Below are positions 23,501-62,695 of a stretch of 64,000 nucleotides of DNA, one piece after another. The stretch is from Formicarius rufipectus (Eukaryota > Chordata > Aves > Passeriformes > Formicariidae): contig VXAU01001354.1 in the NCBI GenBank assembly GCA_013399695.1, forward strand, positions 1,341,142-1,405,141, written 5' to 3'. Numbering within the stretch: the stretch's first letter is position 1; each line of letters starts with the position of its first letter. Below the pieces are notes generated by a model. It was not told the origin of the DNA. It worked only from the letters and a program-made list of their open reading frames with translations, and did no database searches. A program made the translations under genes and the position numbers.

Positions 23501-25077
23501 GGTGGACACAAGGCCAATGACATGATGAGAGATGCAAACAATCTCAGTTATGGCTTAGCCTAAGCATGCACAGTAGCTGTGGTCACTGTAGCTGTCCCCT
23601 ATCCTAATATCAGTGACACACAGATAAGCTCTTTCCTGGTGTGGAGAGGACCCATGTGCCTATAGGAGACAGGAGTGAGGGATGCTACCTGGCTCTGCTG
23701 AAAGCATGACAGGAAGCAGACAATTCACCAACCACTTAGCTCCTTTCCCTCAGAGGGCCCAAGCTTATAGTAAGCTGTCCTCTGTCCTGCTCTCCCCAAA
23801 ATGAAGGAAGCTTTCCATGTAAAAAGCCCTTCTGATTTGCAATAGAAATTTGTGGACTTGAAATGGAAAGTCTGTCATCTGCAGCAATTTGGGGCTGGAC
23901 AAAATAAGGTTTGAATTTAAGCTGTCACATTTTAACTGCCAGCAGAAGACAAAAAGACATCCTAATAGGCTGGTCACCGGAACAAACTCAGTTAACTTAG
24001 GAAATCTTTGTCAACACATCTGCACTTTGTATTATGCGAGAAATATACCTGTGCCATAATTTAAATTTTAACCAGTACTACAGATCCAAGTTGAGCTCAT
24101 CTTGGGCAAAAACTGGCACTTACTGTTTCCTTTACTAGCATATCAGTACATGATGATTTGGTTTCTCAACAGAGACATACAGGATGCCAGAGCACTTTGG
24201 AAAGCTCTCCTAACAGGCAGTGGACTACCTGCTTACGAAGGCTGCTGTGTTAGAGAATCACAGAACATACTGAGTTGGAAGGGTCAAGGACCACCAAAGT
24301 CCAACCCTTAGCCTTGCACAGGATCATCCCCAAGAGTCACACCATGTGCCTGAGGGCATTGTCCAAGCACCTCTTGAACTCTGTCAGGCTTGGTGCTGTC
24401 ACCACTGCCCCGGGGAGCCTGTTCCAGTGCCCAACCACCCTCTGGGGGAAGAACATTTTTCTAATATCCAACCTACACCTCCCCTGACACAACTTCGGGC
24501 CATTCCCTCGGGTCCTGTCCCTGGTCACCTGAGAGCAGAGATCAGTGCCTGCCCCTCCTCTTCCCCTCACAGGGAAGCTGTAACTGCACTGAGGCCTCCC
24601 CTCTCCACGCCGAACACACCAAGTGTCTCTGCAGCAGCGTCTGCTCCGACAGTGCCAACAGGTGCCAGCACCTGCTGCCGACACCCGCCTCACTCCCGCG
24701 GTGCTCAGGGGACAGTCGGCCGCGCAGCCCACCACAAACACACACACACACACACGGCGGCCGCTCCCACGGGCGCCCCTTCCCCTCGCTACGAGGCGGC
24801 CCCGCAGTGACCGCGCCGCGCTCCCCCCACACGGCGCAGCAGGGCCCCCACAGCCCGCCTGTCCCTCACCGCACGGCCCGCTCGTTCGAGACGCTGCCCC
24901 AGCACCGCAGCCCCGGCCTGGACCCCCGGCGGGAGGGGAGCCCCGAGGAGGCGGCCCCGCACGGACACCACCACGGCGCGGTCCCGGGCCGCTCCCAGCA
25001 GCACGCCCCACGCCTGACCGACCTCCCTCCTTCCTCCCCTGTGTCGCTGTGCCTGCGCGGCGAGGGGAACTCACCAT
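11004..25077 (-). CDS. SLC30A6: Zinc transporter ZnT6 (SLC30A6), complete coding region
   Basis: ZnT6 is a cation-diffusion-facilitator protein of Golgi and early secretory membranes that pairs with ZnT5 (SLC30A5). Coding exons on the - strand: 25075-25077, 22947-23033, 22251-22335, 20752-20794, 18547-18612, 18065-18145, 17431-17466, 16500-16594, 15738-15786, 13680-13799, 13282-13384, 12923-12970, 12282-12350 and 11004-11501. All junctions are GT-AG and sum to 1,383 bases, i.e. 460 residues plus stop (human protein about 461). The protein starts MGTIHLFRKSQRS and ends TNARGQPRP, matching mammalian ZnT6. Hydrophobic segments lie near residues 34-52, 60-80, 98-118, 136-155 and 202-222, with a sixth just after. 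The C-terminal cytoplasmic tail has the ZnT6-specific STPAKPSSPPPEFSFNTPGK stretch. The metal-site His residues of TM2 and TM5 are Leu66 and Phe201, while Asp70 and Asp205 remain; this is the known ZnT6 pattern. The start has a good Kozak context after splicing (A at -3, G at +4). Confidence 0.97.
11502..12281 (-). other. SLC30A6: SLC30A6 intron 13
   Basis: 780 bases, donor gtaagt and acceptor ctttctag on the - strand. No repeat or other element recognised. Confidence 0.7.
13800..15737 (-). other. SLC30A6: SLC30A6 intron 9
   Basis: 1,938 bases, AT-rich. Holds an 18-base T run on the + strand (14655-14672). Several short open frames match nothing. Confidence 0.7.
14655..14672. repeat. T18 homopolymer
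   Basis: Eighteen consecutive T on the + strand in SLC30A6 intron 9. Confidence 0.9.
15787..17430 (-). other. SLC30A6: SLC30A6 introns 7 and 8 region
   Basis: Two introns (15787-16499 and 16595-17430) around the 95-base exon 8 at 16500-16594. They hold a short (AT)n run near 16388 and otherwise unremarkable AT-rich DNA. Confidence 0.65.
17797..18030 (-). mobile_element. CR1 LINE fragment, 3' end
   Basis: Reads as the antisense of a CR1 3' end: it opens with atcacagaatcgcagaat, then a GGACCATCGAGTCCAACCCC-like block, then CACCAGGCTTGGTGCTGTGAC and TGTTCCAGCACCCAACCACC blocks typical of avian CR1. It is severely 5'-truncated and in the same direction as SLC30A6. It lies in intron 6, ending only about 34 bases from the exon 6 donor (18064). 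The edges are estimates. Confidence 0.88.
18613..20751 (-). other. SLC30A6: SLC30A6 intron 4
   Basis: 2,139 bases with a clean donor (gtgagt) and acceptor. No transposon or exon recognised. Confidence 0.65.
20795..22250 (-). other. SLC30A6: SLC30A6 intron 3
   Basis: 1,456 bases, about a third of which is an ERVL-like LTR in the opposite direction. The remainder shows no recognisable element. Confidence 0.7.
21296..21810 (+). mobile_element. Degraded solo LTR of avian ERVL type
   Basis: The block order matches the common avian ERVL-type LTR that I know. It begins with a TCTGGCTGGAGTTGAT-like 5' end, then ACAGCCAGACCAACTGATCC, then CATACCATATGACATCA just before a TATA box (TATAAA at 21552-21557). 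After that come CTTTGCTTGTGCATGC and a CTTATCTCAACC 3' end. It has many substitutions, and the last part of the LTR seems lost. No internal retroviral genes lie on either side, so it is a solo or truncated LTR. It runs antisense to SLC30A6. The edges are approximate. Confidence 0.8.
22947..23033 (-). CDS. SLC30A6: SLC30A6 exon 2 (first exon with more than the start codon)
   Basis: Encodes residues 2-30 (GTIHLFRKSQRS to AADRR). The acceptor is AAG at 23034-23036 and the donor is gtaagt at 22941-22946. It joins in phase 0 to the lone ATG of exon 1 and to exon 3 (SWKILLFG, the start of TM1). Confidence 0.93.
24253..24605 (-). mobile_element. CR1 LINE fragment, 3' end
   Basis: Antisense reading shows CR1 3' blocks in order: AGAATCACAGAACATACTGA, ATCATCCCCAAGAGTCACAC, GCCCAACCACCCTCTGGGGG and GTCCCTGGTCACCTGAGAGC. 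Translated on the - strand it gives DRTRGNGPKLCQGRCRLDIR and VVGHWNRLPGAVVTAPSL, close to the C-terminal end of the CR1 reverse-transcriptase ORF. It is 5'-truncated and lies in SLC30A6 intron 1, beside the CpG island. The edges are estimates. Confidence 0.9.
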
Positions 25078-25340
25078 GTTCCCGCCCGCAGCGGAAGGGC
25101 CGGCGCCATGCGAGGCCGGAAGGGGCGGGCGGGGCTCCGGTGGCCGCGGCAACCAGCGCGCCCCGCCGCACACGTGGCGGAAGCGCCGGCTTGGCCGTCC
25201 CTCGCGCCCTCCTTCTCTCTCCTCCTTTCTCCTTCCCTCCCCTCGTTCCTTACCTGCCGGAGGTGGCGGCCCACCGCCGTGCCTGGGGAGGTGCGGGGCA
25301 TTCCTGCGGTTTATATGCCCGCTTCCTGCGAGGGTCCAAG
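24610..25340 (-). promoter_or_regulatory. SLC30A6: CpG-island promoter and first exon of SLC30A6
   Basis: A very GC- and CpG-rich block in otherwise AT-rich DNA. It contains the SLC30A6 start codon (25075-25077) followed at once by a gtgagt donor. Upstream of the start there is an ETS-type CCGGAAG (25116-25122), overlapping GC boxes (25122-25135), a second GCGGAAG at 25091, and a CACGTG E-box at 25171-25176. No TATA box is visible near the start, as expected for a housekeeping CpG-island promoter. The transcription start is probably about 25.1-25.2 kb (inference). Long open frames on both strands here (up to 300 codons) are products of the GC content. Confidence 0.85.
24739..24755. repeat. 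(CA)n microsatellite in the CpG island
   Basis: About eight CA units in SLC30A6 intron 1, within the CpG island and about 320 bases from the start codon. Confidence 0.9.
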
Positions 25341-25367
25341 GGAAGGGCTCCGGCGGGCAGTCGCGGT

Positions 25368-26095
25368 CACAGAATCACTTGGGTTGGCAAAGAGCTCTGA
25401 GATCGGCGGGTACAGGCTATGGGCCAACATCACCGGGTCAGCTAGACCGCGGCGCGGAGTGCCACGTCCACGCTTTCCTTAAACACCTCCGGGGACACCC
25501 CTGCGCAGCTCGTTCCAATATCTAATCACCCTTTGGGTGAAGAAATTATTCCCGATGTCCAGCCTGAACCTCCACTGGCACAGCCTGAGGCCGTGTCCCC
25601 TTGCCCTGTCACTCGCTGCCGGGAGCGAGAGCGATCCCTCCGGGCTACACCTCCTGTCAGGTGGTTGTGGAGAGCAGTGAGGTCCCTCCTGAGCTTCCTT
25701 TTCTCCAGAACAACCGCAGTTCCCTCAGCTGCTTCTCCTAGGATTTGTTCTCCAGACCCTTCTGCTGCCCTTCTCTGGACCTCCTCCAGCACCCCAATGT
25801 CCTTCCTGAACTGAGGGCACAGAACTGGACACAGCTCCTGAGGTACGACCTCACCAGTGCCGAGTACAGGCAGCATCCTGCTGGCCACACTACTTCTGAC
25901 ACAGCCAGGATGCCCTCGGCCTTCTTGGCCACCTGAACACACTGCTGGCTCACATGCAGCAGCTCAGTCAGCACCCCCAGCTCTTGTCCACTGGGCTGCT
26001 TTCCAACCACTCATCCCCAGCCTGTAGTGCTGCCTGCATTGTAACCCACGTGCAGGACAGGACACTTGGCCTTACTGAACCTTGTACGAGTCTCT
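25368..26095 (-). mobile_element. CR1 LINE fragment, about 0.73 kb
   Basis: The longest CR1 piece in the window, antisense on the + strand. It opens CACAGAATCACTTGGGTTGG, then CAGCTCGTTCCAATATCTAA, ATTATTCCCGATGTCCAGCC, TCTCTGGACCTCCTCCAGCA and CTTGGCCTTACTGAACC. The - strand translation gives degraded reverse-transcriptase C-terminal pieces (QELGVLTELLHVSQQCVQVA; CLYSALVRSYLRSCVQ), with frame shifts. It lies just upstream of the SLC30A6 promoter and keeps many CpG dinucleotides at its promoter-near end. The far edge is approximate. Confidence 0.92.
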
Positions 26096-28178
26096 TGTGT
26101 GCAACCCCCCTGCCTTTCTGCGGTTTGTTTGCCTGCTGCCTGTGAGAGCACAAGGAAAGGTCTCCATTGCAGTGGTCATGACACTGCACTGCAGCAGCTC
26201 TCCAAGGACAGGTGTGCTCCCGGCATCAGCAGTGTTCTGTGCATATATCTGAAGTCACCCAGCACCACCACTGCCAGCACACACTCTGCTGCTGTTCTTG
26301 GCATTAATGACAGCCAGCATGCAGCTTTCAAAAGGGATTTTTTCACGACAGTTTACCCCTGAAGGACAGTAGCTCTCAAAACTACAGGAACTCTGTTGGA
26401 AATCTAGTCACTTTGTTGTGTGCTAAAATTCCAAGAACTGCTCCCCTTGCTCTGAACATGTTAAAACATTAGAAGCATTACAGTCCAGAGGAGGAACCTA
26501 CATCCTTAAGTCTGCTGCAGCCTGAAGCAGAAAGCACAACTGTGAAGGAGAATTCTTCTAGTGACTGTTGCTACTGAGGCTCTGGAACACAGGGACATGA
26601 GGGCTGCAAGGTGACAGCCATCCCCTCATGGGGGCTGTCCAGCAGACAGCTTAACTGTGCCCAGTCATTTCTGTCAGATGGAATGTGCATGGTAAGATCA
26701 CTTCACATGGAACCAGCATTCACTGGAACGAAATGCAGAACAGAAGGCATCTTCAAAATTCAGATACCTCTTAAGGAAAATCATATTGCAAAACACCCAT
26801 ATGGGATTTAATGAACCAAAAGATTTAGTCACAAGACAGCTTATTATTATTGCATTCGCAAAGTAAGTAGAAAAGATGTAGGAACAAAAACTGAACCAAG
26901 CTTTTCATTAAAGAGAGATTATTGTGCATAGTAAGATACTTGAAACAACCTTCTCCAACACTGCCCTTTGTTCTTTTAACAGTCAATTCAGTTGTCTAGT
27001 GCTCATAGTTAGAAAGGTTATTTGCATCTCATCTATTCTGTAAAACACACCAAAAGATTACCTGAGTGAGGGTGAGAGAGAGGCCTGTACATCAACTGAA
27101 ACCGGGAAAAGCCACGGTCTTTAATCTGCTTTGCAGCCACTTTGGATACCTTTCAAGTGTGTATCTGCTGTTCCTGTGCATTTGCAGAGCATGTGATTTC
27201 ATTATTTATAAAAAATTAAGTTTTATTTTTCAGTTTGTGTTATCTGGTCTTTATAGGACACGCATCATTAAGAACAACGGTCAGACTGGACAGGTAATTG
27301 CATTCCCTGAGACACATATTTAATGTCCCAGACCTCATTCTAAGCTGTTGGCTGTAATAACTTTTTTTTTCCCAGTGTACAGAGTAGTTTGGGGAACATG
27401 TTTAGACAACAGATTAACACTCTACCTAATTTGCATGACAGGCAAGAGAGTTCAAACTGCAGCGGCTGCCTCCATTCAAAGTTAACCAGGCAATCAGAAC
27501 TTACATGAACCACTGGAGTAAAAATTTATCTGTATGATTTGCTCCACAAAGTTGTTTGGTTACTTCACTGTTGACATGCTGTCAGGCTTTTTGATAATTT
27601 CATGCCTTAGGGTATTTCCAAAAGAGACTAACAGCAAGTTATTAGAAACTCTGCTTGTAGAAGAAAGTGCCTTCTCAGAAGATGAATACTACAACTCATA
27701 GCAGAGCTAATACTAGCATTCTGCATACAACAAAACTAGCAGCCTTCAAGGATGTCTTACAACTGAGGTAATTTTTAGGCCTTTTAGAAATTGCTAAAAT
27801 GAGATTTGAAAAGAACAGAAGTTACAGTATTAAAAAGAACATAGTTTTGTACTGTAAATACTTGCCAAAAAAACGATGAAATCTTCAAAAGCATTTGGCA
27901 AAAACAACACACTTGGCTTACTAGGTTGTTTGTAGGCTGATATTCTGAAAATATTTTATTTTTTTTTTTACAGCTACAACCCAGCACCTGGAATAAACCA
28001 CACAAGTTCAGAGGTGGATTTTATTTAAATTTTTCTGCCTTTGCAACTACATAACATTTTCTGTATTAAAGAAAGTTGCATAGCTGCTTTTTTCCAGAGC
28101 CATATGAACCCGTGTAGGAAACAGACTATCTCACAAGTTCACTAAGTATTTAGAAATTTGCAGAAAGATGGCATAAGT

Positions 28179-28306
28179 AAAAAAAAAAAAGAAAAAAAAA
28201 CCAAACAAAACAAAAACCAAAACCAACCAACCAAAAAAAGACACAAAAAAAAACTCACAAAAAAATCCAAAAAACAACAACAAAAAAAACCACAACCACA
28301 AAATGC
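28179..28306. repeat. A-rich / (CCAAA)n low-complexity tract
   Basis: Runs of A broken by C in CCAAA- and AAAAC-like units. A 77-codon Lys/Gln/Asn-rich frame through it is an artefact of composition. Confidence 0.88.
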
Positions 28307-30779
28307 AACAACTTTAAACTTACATTTTTCTCACTTTTCTCTGGCAAACGTAGGAGCACTAAAATACAGAAATAAACAGATTTTCATCTAAGATATGCCT
28401 GCATCTGACACTAGGCATGCAGGCTTGTCTCCCCATCCTGGCTGGAATGGGACAGATTTAATGAGTCCAAGATACTTCAGTCCAGGGTATGCTGCCAAGT
28501 ACATAATCTCGGTAGATGTCAACATGGCAAGTGGTGGGATATTTTCTTCAAGCTCTTGCTTCTTCACTCTTTATCTGAGCATCTCCTCTACAAGAGTAAA
28601 AGTCTATTTTGCCTCCAAGAAGTAGAACTTCAGCCAAAAGAGAAAGTGGGTAACTACCCCACATAGATAACATCGATGGCTTTTTGTGCCAAGGAATTAC
28701 TCCTTGACAGAAGCAGAAATAGCTCATAAGCTTCAGTCCAAAACATTTTTTTCCTCATTGCTGTATTATTTGGCTTACTTGTTATAGCAGTAATTGGTAT
28801 AACCATGTATGGAAGGCAGTGGTCATGGCTGCTTTCTGAGAGGCCCCTAATGCTGCCAGTTATGTAATATTAGAATTAGTCTTAAAAAAGTTTGATTAAT
28901 CCTATCTTTGGGATGTAAGAAAGTAACGCTCAGTAGGTGTTAGCAGTCCAGACACAGCCTCAAGACAAAGAATTAAAAAGAGTAAGGAGATGGGGATAAG
29001 AATTTAGACTAACTCATAATTAACAGCAGAGCTCTTGCCCGAGCAAAAGAAAAGGTGCAATTTTGAAGCCAGGTAAATGGTTTTCACCATGATCTAGCAA
29101 GACTAGGATAAGGACACACTTTCAGTTTCAGGACATTTATTTAGGAAGTAGCACTTCTGTTTACACTAGTTTTAAGAACTTGAGTTATGACCTTTAGAAA
29201 CTGATTTATTTACATATTTATTTTTCCATCATCTGGTATACAGCACCTGATTTTTTATTTTTTTTTTTTAAACTAGCAGCAATTTAATGGGCTTCAGGTT
29301 TAATGAAAAAGGCTCTTTGTTTTGGACATTTCATCTGATAAACAGACAAGAAAACAGTAAGAACAGGACAAATTGCAACATTTTATTGTGAAGCTAACGC
29401 TATGTGACTGCTCATGCTTTTTTACACTGCGTATTAGTAAAATGGTGTTCAACATTTCAGAAAACATTCTTAAAAGAACAATGAAACAAAAGTGCTTCAA
29501 AACAACAATACAGATATTAACCCCATCCCATACTGGAGTTGTCTAATGTATTTAACAGGGGTGGGGCATGATGTTTTGTCTCCACCTTTGGTTTTTGTCA
29601 CTTTAATACATATTTCTGAAAAATACTGACTAGCCCTTCACAGGAGTAAAAATTTGAATCCTGTGTTTCCAGTCTCTTTGATGGGTGTGCGGCTATTATA
29701 TATAGTACTTTCTTCCCCACTTCTAATGGTAGAATAACTGAGAGGCTACACCCCTGGCACCTGCACTAACCAACTGCAAAGAATGCTGACCTTTCATCAT
29801 CAAAGCTGCTTCTCTGAAGAAAGCATTTTATGAAGTGCATCTTATGAAGGCAAGTCTTGCAGTAGAACAAGGTTCATCACCATACTTTTCCAGAAATAAT
29901 GTCAAACATTTGCAGATCAAAAGATGAGACTCCTCTTAAAGAATTGTTTAGCCAATACACTGAATCCACTGGAGGAGCATGTATCTTGCCAATTATTGCC
30001 AAACTCAGGAGGTAGATATTGACAAGAAGTTTCCACTCTAAGACAGTTAAGAAGGATAAACAATACACATTTCCCCATACTTTACAAGATGAGTTTGTAT
30101 TTACAGGAAGGGACAGTTTAACTTCCTTATTTTGTGGAATTATAGTTACAATATTTAAAAGTATTGAAAATTATAATTAAAGATTCTAAAAAAAAAATAA
30201 ATGATCCATTGGTCATGTCTTAGGATGTCTGCAGATCATACTAAACATGAAAATTCACATAGGTCAGTAAGACATTCTTCAACACTAAAGAGCAGCTCAA
30301 GAGAAACTAATAACGTAACTGCCTCTAATCAGCACAATGACTGAGGTAACTTTTTGCATTCACTACCTGCTTGCTACTCTTCATCCCATTTTTGATATCT
30401 GGTACAAGAACCCAATAACTAAAAACATCACAAAAGCTTGAGGCTGCCATAGACAATGGATGAAAATCTGGTTAAGATACAGTAGTGCTGGACACCTCCC
30501 AGGGCTGCCACATGCAGAAGCATCACTAAAGCGCTGGACTGGCAAGAGAAGCACATTTTAGGCACAGCTACGCATTATCCATGTCTTGGGTAGGAAAGCA
30601 CTATAAAAATCTAGGGCACAAAGTCTCACCATAGGTGAGTAAGGAAACCCAAAGGAGAATGCTGCTTTTCAGTTGCAGAGCAGATGTCTCAGTTACATTT
30701 GCCAGCATATCTGACTTCAGTATTCCCAGTACAAAGTACTTAAATTTCACAAGATGGACTTGACAGTAGTGCCAAGCAG

Positions 30780-30825
30780 TTTATTCTAAACCCACTTGTT
30801 TAGAATAGAAAAAATACTGTTTATT
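30780..30825 (-). terminator. Two AATAAA hexamers around a 10-bp hairpin, candidate SPAST 3' end
   Basis: On the - strand, AATAAA occurs at 30820-30825 and again at 30780-30785. Between them is a perfect inverted repeat (arms 30782-30791 and 30798-30807, loop of 6). Use of these sites would give SPAST a 3'UTR of roughly 3.8 kb, in the range known for mammals. This is inference; other AATAAA hexamers exist nearer the stop. Confidence 0.3.
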
Positions 30826-33800
30826 CTACACCAGAAGGTAAGGTTAATTGAGTTATATGTACAAAAACTGTCATTAAAAACATTTGAGAGAATCTAACAG
30901 TGAAACCAGCAATGGCCTTTACCAAGTGCAGTGACAACATTCCTCCTCAGTTTAGAGATCCCATTCTTCTCCATTCTAAAGTGTTACTACCACATTTATT
31001 ATCTATTTAAAGTACGTTGCAGGGCCATATTCAACAAAACTGTATTAGCAACTGACTGTCCAAAGCAGACTCAGTAAAACATCTCAGGAGCAGAATGCCT
31101 ATTTCTAATACTCTAAACCCTGTAATGTCTAAGAAAAGAACAGGACAGAGAAACCTATGTGTGCATAAATATTGTATTTTAAGGCTTATTTTTAATATTC
31201 CATGTTAGTTTTGTCTTAGCCACAAGACAGATTTGATGTAGTCTACAGAAAATTCACCATTAGTAATAGGAACATCATAAGATGTGACAAATTCTCATTT
31301 GGAAGGGAAAGAGCACTCTACAGTGCTTGAGTTTTTCCCTCCTGTTAAGCCACCAAAAGTAGCAACCACAATCTGAGTAGATGCTGTTCTTCGAACATGT
31401 AGAAAGACAAAAGATGCTGCTCTTCTTCAATAAAAAGCAGGAACCTGCTTAACAGAAGCAGAAGTACGTATGAAGAAAGCAGTTAAAAAACACAGGGGGC
31501 TTGGATTATAGTTTTTTACCTCCTGCGCTTTCAGGCAGTAAAACAAAGTTGCAGAGAGTCAGACAAGCTGCTTCCTAAACATCTCAAAAAAAGTGTGTCA
31601 AGTCACTGACTCATTAGCAGGGGGCAGATTAAAAAAAAATAAAAAAATAAAAAAGGACAGTTTAGAGACCTACTGTACTGCCAGTCTTTGCAAAGATTAA
31701 AAGCACTCAAGCTGCTGTCCTGTGTATCCTAATTCAAGATACTGTATTAGAACATAACCTGGTTTTATGGAAAATATAGTTGCAAAGTTCTGTGTATTTA
31801 CTATAGGCTTGGGAAATACAAGTAATTTGAGGTTTGGGGGGGGGGTTTTTGCTTGTTTTACCCAGATCTGTTCTTATACACAGTTAATCCAATACACAGA
31901 CAAAATCACTGAGCTGGGACTTTGTATATGTCAAACAAGAAAGAAGATGCAAGATAATGCCTTATGGGGAACAGAATTATTCTTAAAAGATACTATTTAG
32001 AAAATAGCGTATTACAAGACATTTAAAGGAGATTCATGAACTAAACAGCACTTGGTCATGGGCTAAGAATCCAGAAGCTGTGGGGAAAACTCATGTTACA
32101 GAACAAAATTTTGTCCTTTTTACTGTGTTCCAGCACTAATTTATAGAGCTGCAGTTCACCCACTATGCAGAAAACAATCAGGGCATAATAGACAACCAAA
32201 AAGCAATGCACAGACTCTCCTGACCTGAACTGGTTGCACAAAAAAAAGTGAAAACGACTGGTCCCCTTTTTTTCCTGGAGTAGCACCTTGTGATTCTGAC
32301 CCTTTGTGCTGCATACCAGTGCTACTTTAGCAGATGGGAGCATCTACCTCGACATGGTAGCTTGTATCTCAATATTTTAGGTACCCATCCCATTCCAATA
32401 AGTATGTATTTGAAATAAATAATCAGTATATTTCTCAAAATTAAGTGAAGGAAAACAAGGGTTTTGTAACAATCATTTAGAACACTCAAAACCCTCAAAG
32501 TTCTCATTTGCAGAGGATCTGAAGGAAAGGTTACAAAAACTTTGTGAATAACACAACCAAGGGCCTTTCTTAGCTATAGTTATTTGGCAGATGCTAACAG
32601 AACAGCAATAGTCATGCTTAGCACTATGAAGTCTATTACAAACATCGATCAAGTCAGCCAGGAATCTCTAACTACAGAGATAGTCTACTGAAGGCAGAAC
32701 CAAGGCAAAGCAGGACATGAGATTTAAGAATCTGAAATATTTTTGCATTTCGCACTTCTGCAGAGAAGTGAATAAGAGGAATGGAAGTCACATGTTTCAT
32801 TTGTATCAGACATACATTTGAGAGAGTCCTATCCTTAGAAGGCCAGAAGTGGTTTGGTTAGACTATTTAAAAAGGCATACTAGTGTAAACACCATCTTCT
32901 CTTATTTGATTGCTTTTAACCTTAAGAACAGGTAAAAGCATCTCTGGTTAAAAAAAAAAAACCCACAACAGAATCCCAAACATATTGCATCTGTGCATCT
33001 CAAGTTTGACAATTTCTGCTTATTTAGTACTCAATACCACACAGTGAGCGCAGAGTCCTCTCTGACTAGTGCTATACTTACACTGCATCTATCAGCTAGG
33101 GTTTTTTTTTCATATATACATATAATATATTATTTATAGTCAACTTTCAGGTGAGCAGTTCCAAAAAATAAGTTAAATGAAAAATTAAAAACAAATTTTC
33201 TGTTAAGACCAAAAGCAAAGAACATTTCTAACTCATTTTAGTTAAAACAACAGTAAACAATATGCATTTTTGTAGTATTACTAAGTGGGGGGAATTGTAA
33301 AAAAAATCCAAAACTGACCAAATAAAAAACAACCCACAAACCTGCTTTAACAAGGAACTCGTGTTCTGCCTTGCAAATATCTGTGTTTAATCCATGTAAA
33401 ATTTGTAAACAAGATGTTGGGCCTTTAAAAGTAAAGGCAAAGATGCTTTTCTTTATTACAGTATTTAAAGGCTATCACTTACGAGTTTGTTTTTTAATAG
33501 CTTGTCAGTTATATAATAAAAACAAGTATTTGTACAAAGATGTAGTTTTTTTTTAAAAAAGCAGATCAGTTGAGTGTTTCATACTTTAATATATAAACCT
33601 AAACATATGAAAGCTATAAAAACATTAATGTGTGCCATGTATTAAACATGTAGCCTCATATTTTAATGCTTACATGTGGAGATTAAAAAAATTATCACAA
33701 TGGAAATTTTACTTTCAATTATCATAAACAGACCAAAATACAGAGTAGAAACACATCATTTCTGAAACTTGACAATGAGTATCACTTACTCTCTCAAACA

Positions 33801-34578
33801 TCAGCTGGGCTCAAGTTGTACACCATAAGCATAAGCTAACATTCTATCAATGGAAGTGTTACAAAATGCATTAAGAGAAAATACTGCCAGTAAATGAATG
33901 TCTTAGCCTATTATTTTATTTAGTAATTTTTTTAAGTAGTTTGAATTTGTTTTAAAGGGTTGGGTGTTTTTGCTGTTCTGCTATCAAAGGTCTTCTTTAA
34001 AACTGTTCTGTGAACAATACAGTCACATTACAACGAAACAAAAAGACAAATAATAACAGACCAGCTGCTTTTTACATTTTAATAATCATAATTCCCCAAT
34101 GCCATTCTTTCTCTCTGCACAGGGAAATTGTTTTATTTGGCACATTAAGGATAAAAAAGTCAAAAAATGAACTGAAGTTTACAAACCTCCCAATTGAACA
34201 TCATTGTTCCATGTTAATTGCTCATCAATATCATGGCAAAATTAAAAACAAAAAACCACACACAAAACATAGGGAAAGGTCTTCCAATGATCAATATCAT
34301 CAGAGCCTTGTAGCTGAAACCATATACATATATTATTGTTCACACCATAATCAGATTGCTAGGAATCTTATCTCAAGTCCTATTGTGCTCTTACTTACAG
34401 TGTATAAATCCTCACTAAATGGCAAGGAGGCTTTGATGAACACATTTCACATTGTATAATTTTTTCTTAATCTCAAGTTTCAGTGTAGATACTTAAATAT
34501 CTGTAAAGTCCTGTAAACTCTGGCTGCTTTCCAGTAGTCTGCACCAACTGCTCCCCAGGCAGCACTTCAAGGAGTATT

Positions 34579-62695
<28,117 letters not shown>

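Larger units (their letters stand above)
23034..25074 (-). other. SLC30A6: SLC30A6 intron 1
   Basis: 2,041 bases separating the initiator codon from the rest of the protein. The promoter-proximal end is part of the CpG island; a CR1 fragment occupies 24253-24605; the remainder is AT-rich without recognisable features. Confidence 0.75.
26096..34578. other. Intergenic DNA and SPAST 3'UTR
   Basis: About 8.5 kb between the SPAST stop codon and the CR1 upstream of SLC30A6. The right-hand part should be SPAST 3'UTR (the human one is several kb long), but its end cannot be set from sequence. Seen here: an A/CCAAA-rich tract at 28179-28306, a G10 run at 31836-31845, a hairpin flanked by two AATAAA signals at 30780-30825, and many short A or T runs. 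I recognise no exon or transposon; the longest open frame (34010-34459, + strand) is AT-rich and matches nothing. Confidence 0.6.

Noticed and set aside
24337..25525. Long open frames on both strands in the CpG island (up to 300 codons)
   Set aside because: They arise from GC-rich sequence with few stop codons, overlap the SLC30A6 promoter and a CR1 remnant, and have no recognisable domain beyond CR1 pieces.
25526..26010. Open frames resembling a reverse transcriptase C-terminus
   Set aside because: They are frameshifted remains of CR1 ORF2, not a host gene or an active element.
34010..34459. 149-codon + strand open frame near the SPAST 3' end
   Set aside because: AT-rich, Asn/Lys/His-biased, no family resemblance, antisense to the probable SPAST 3'UTR.
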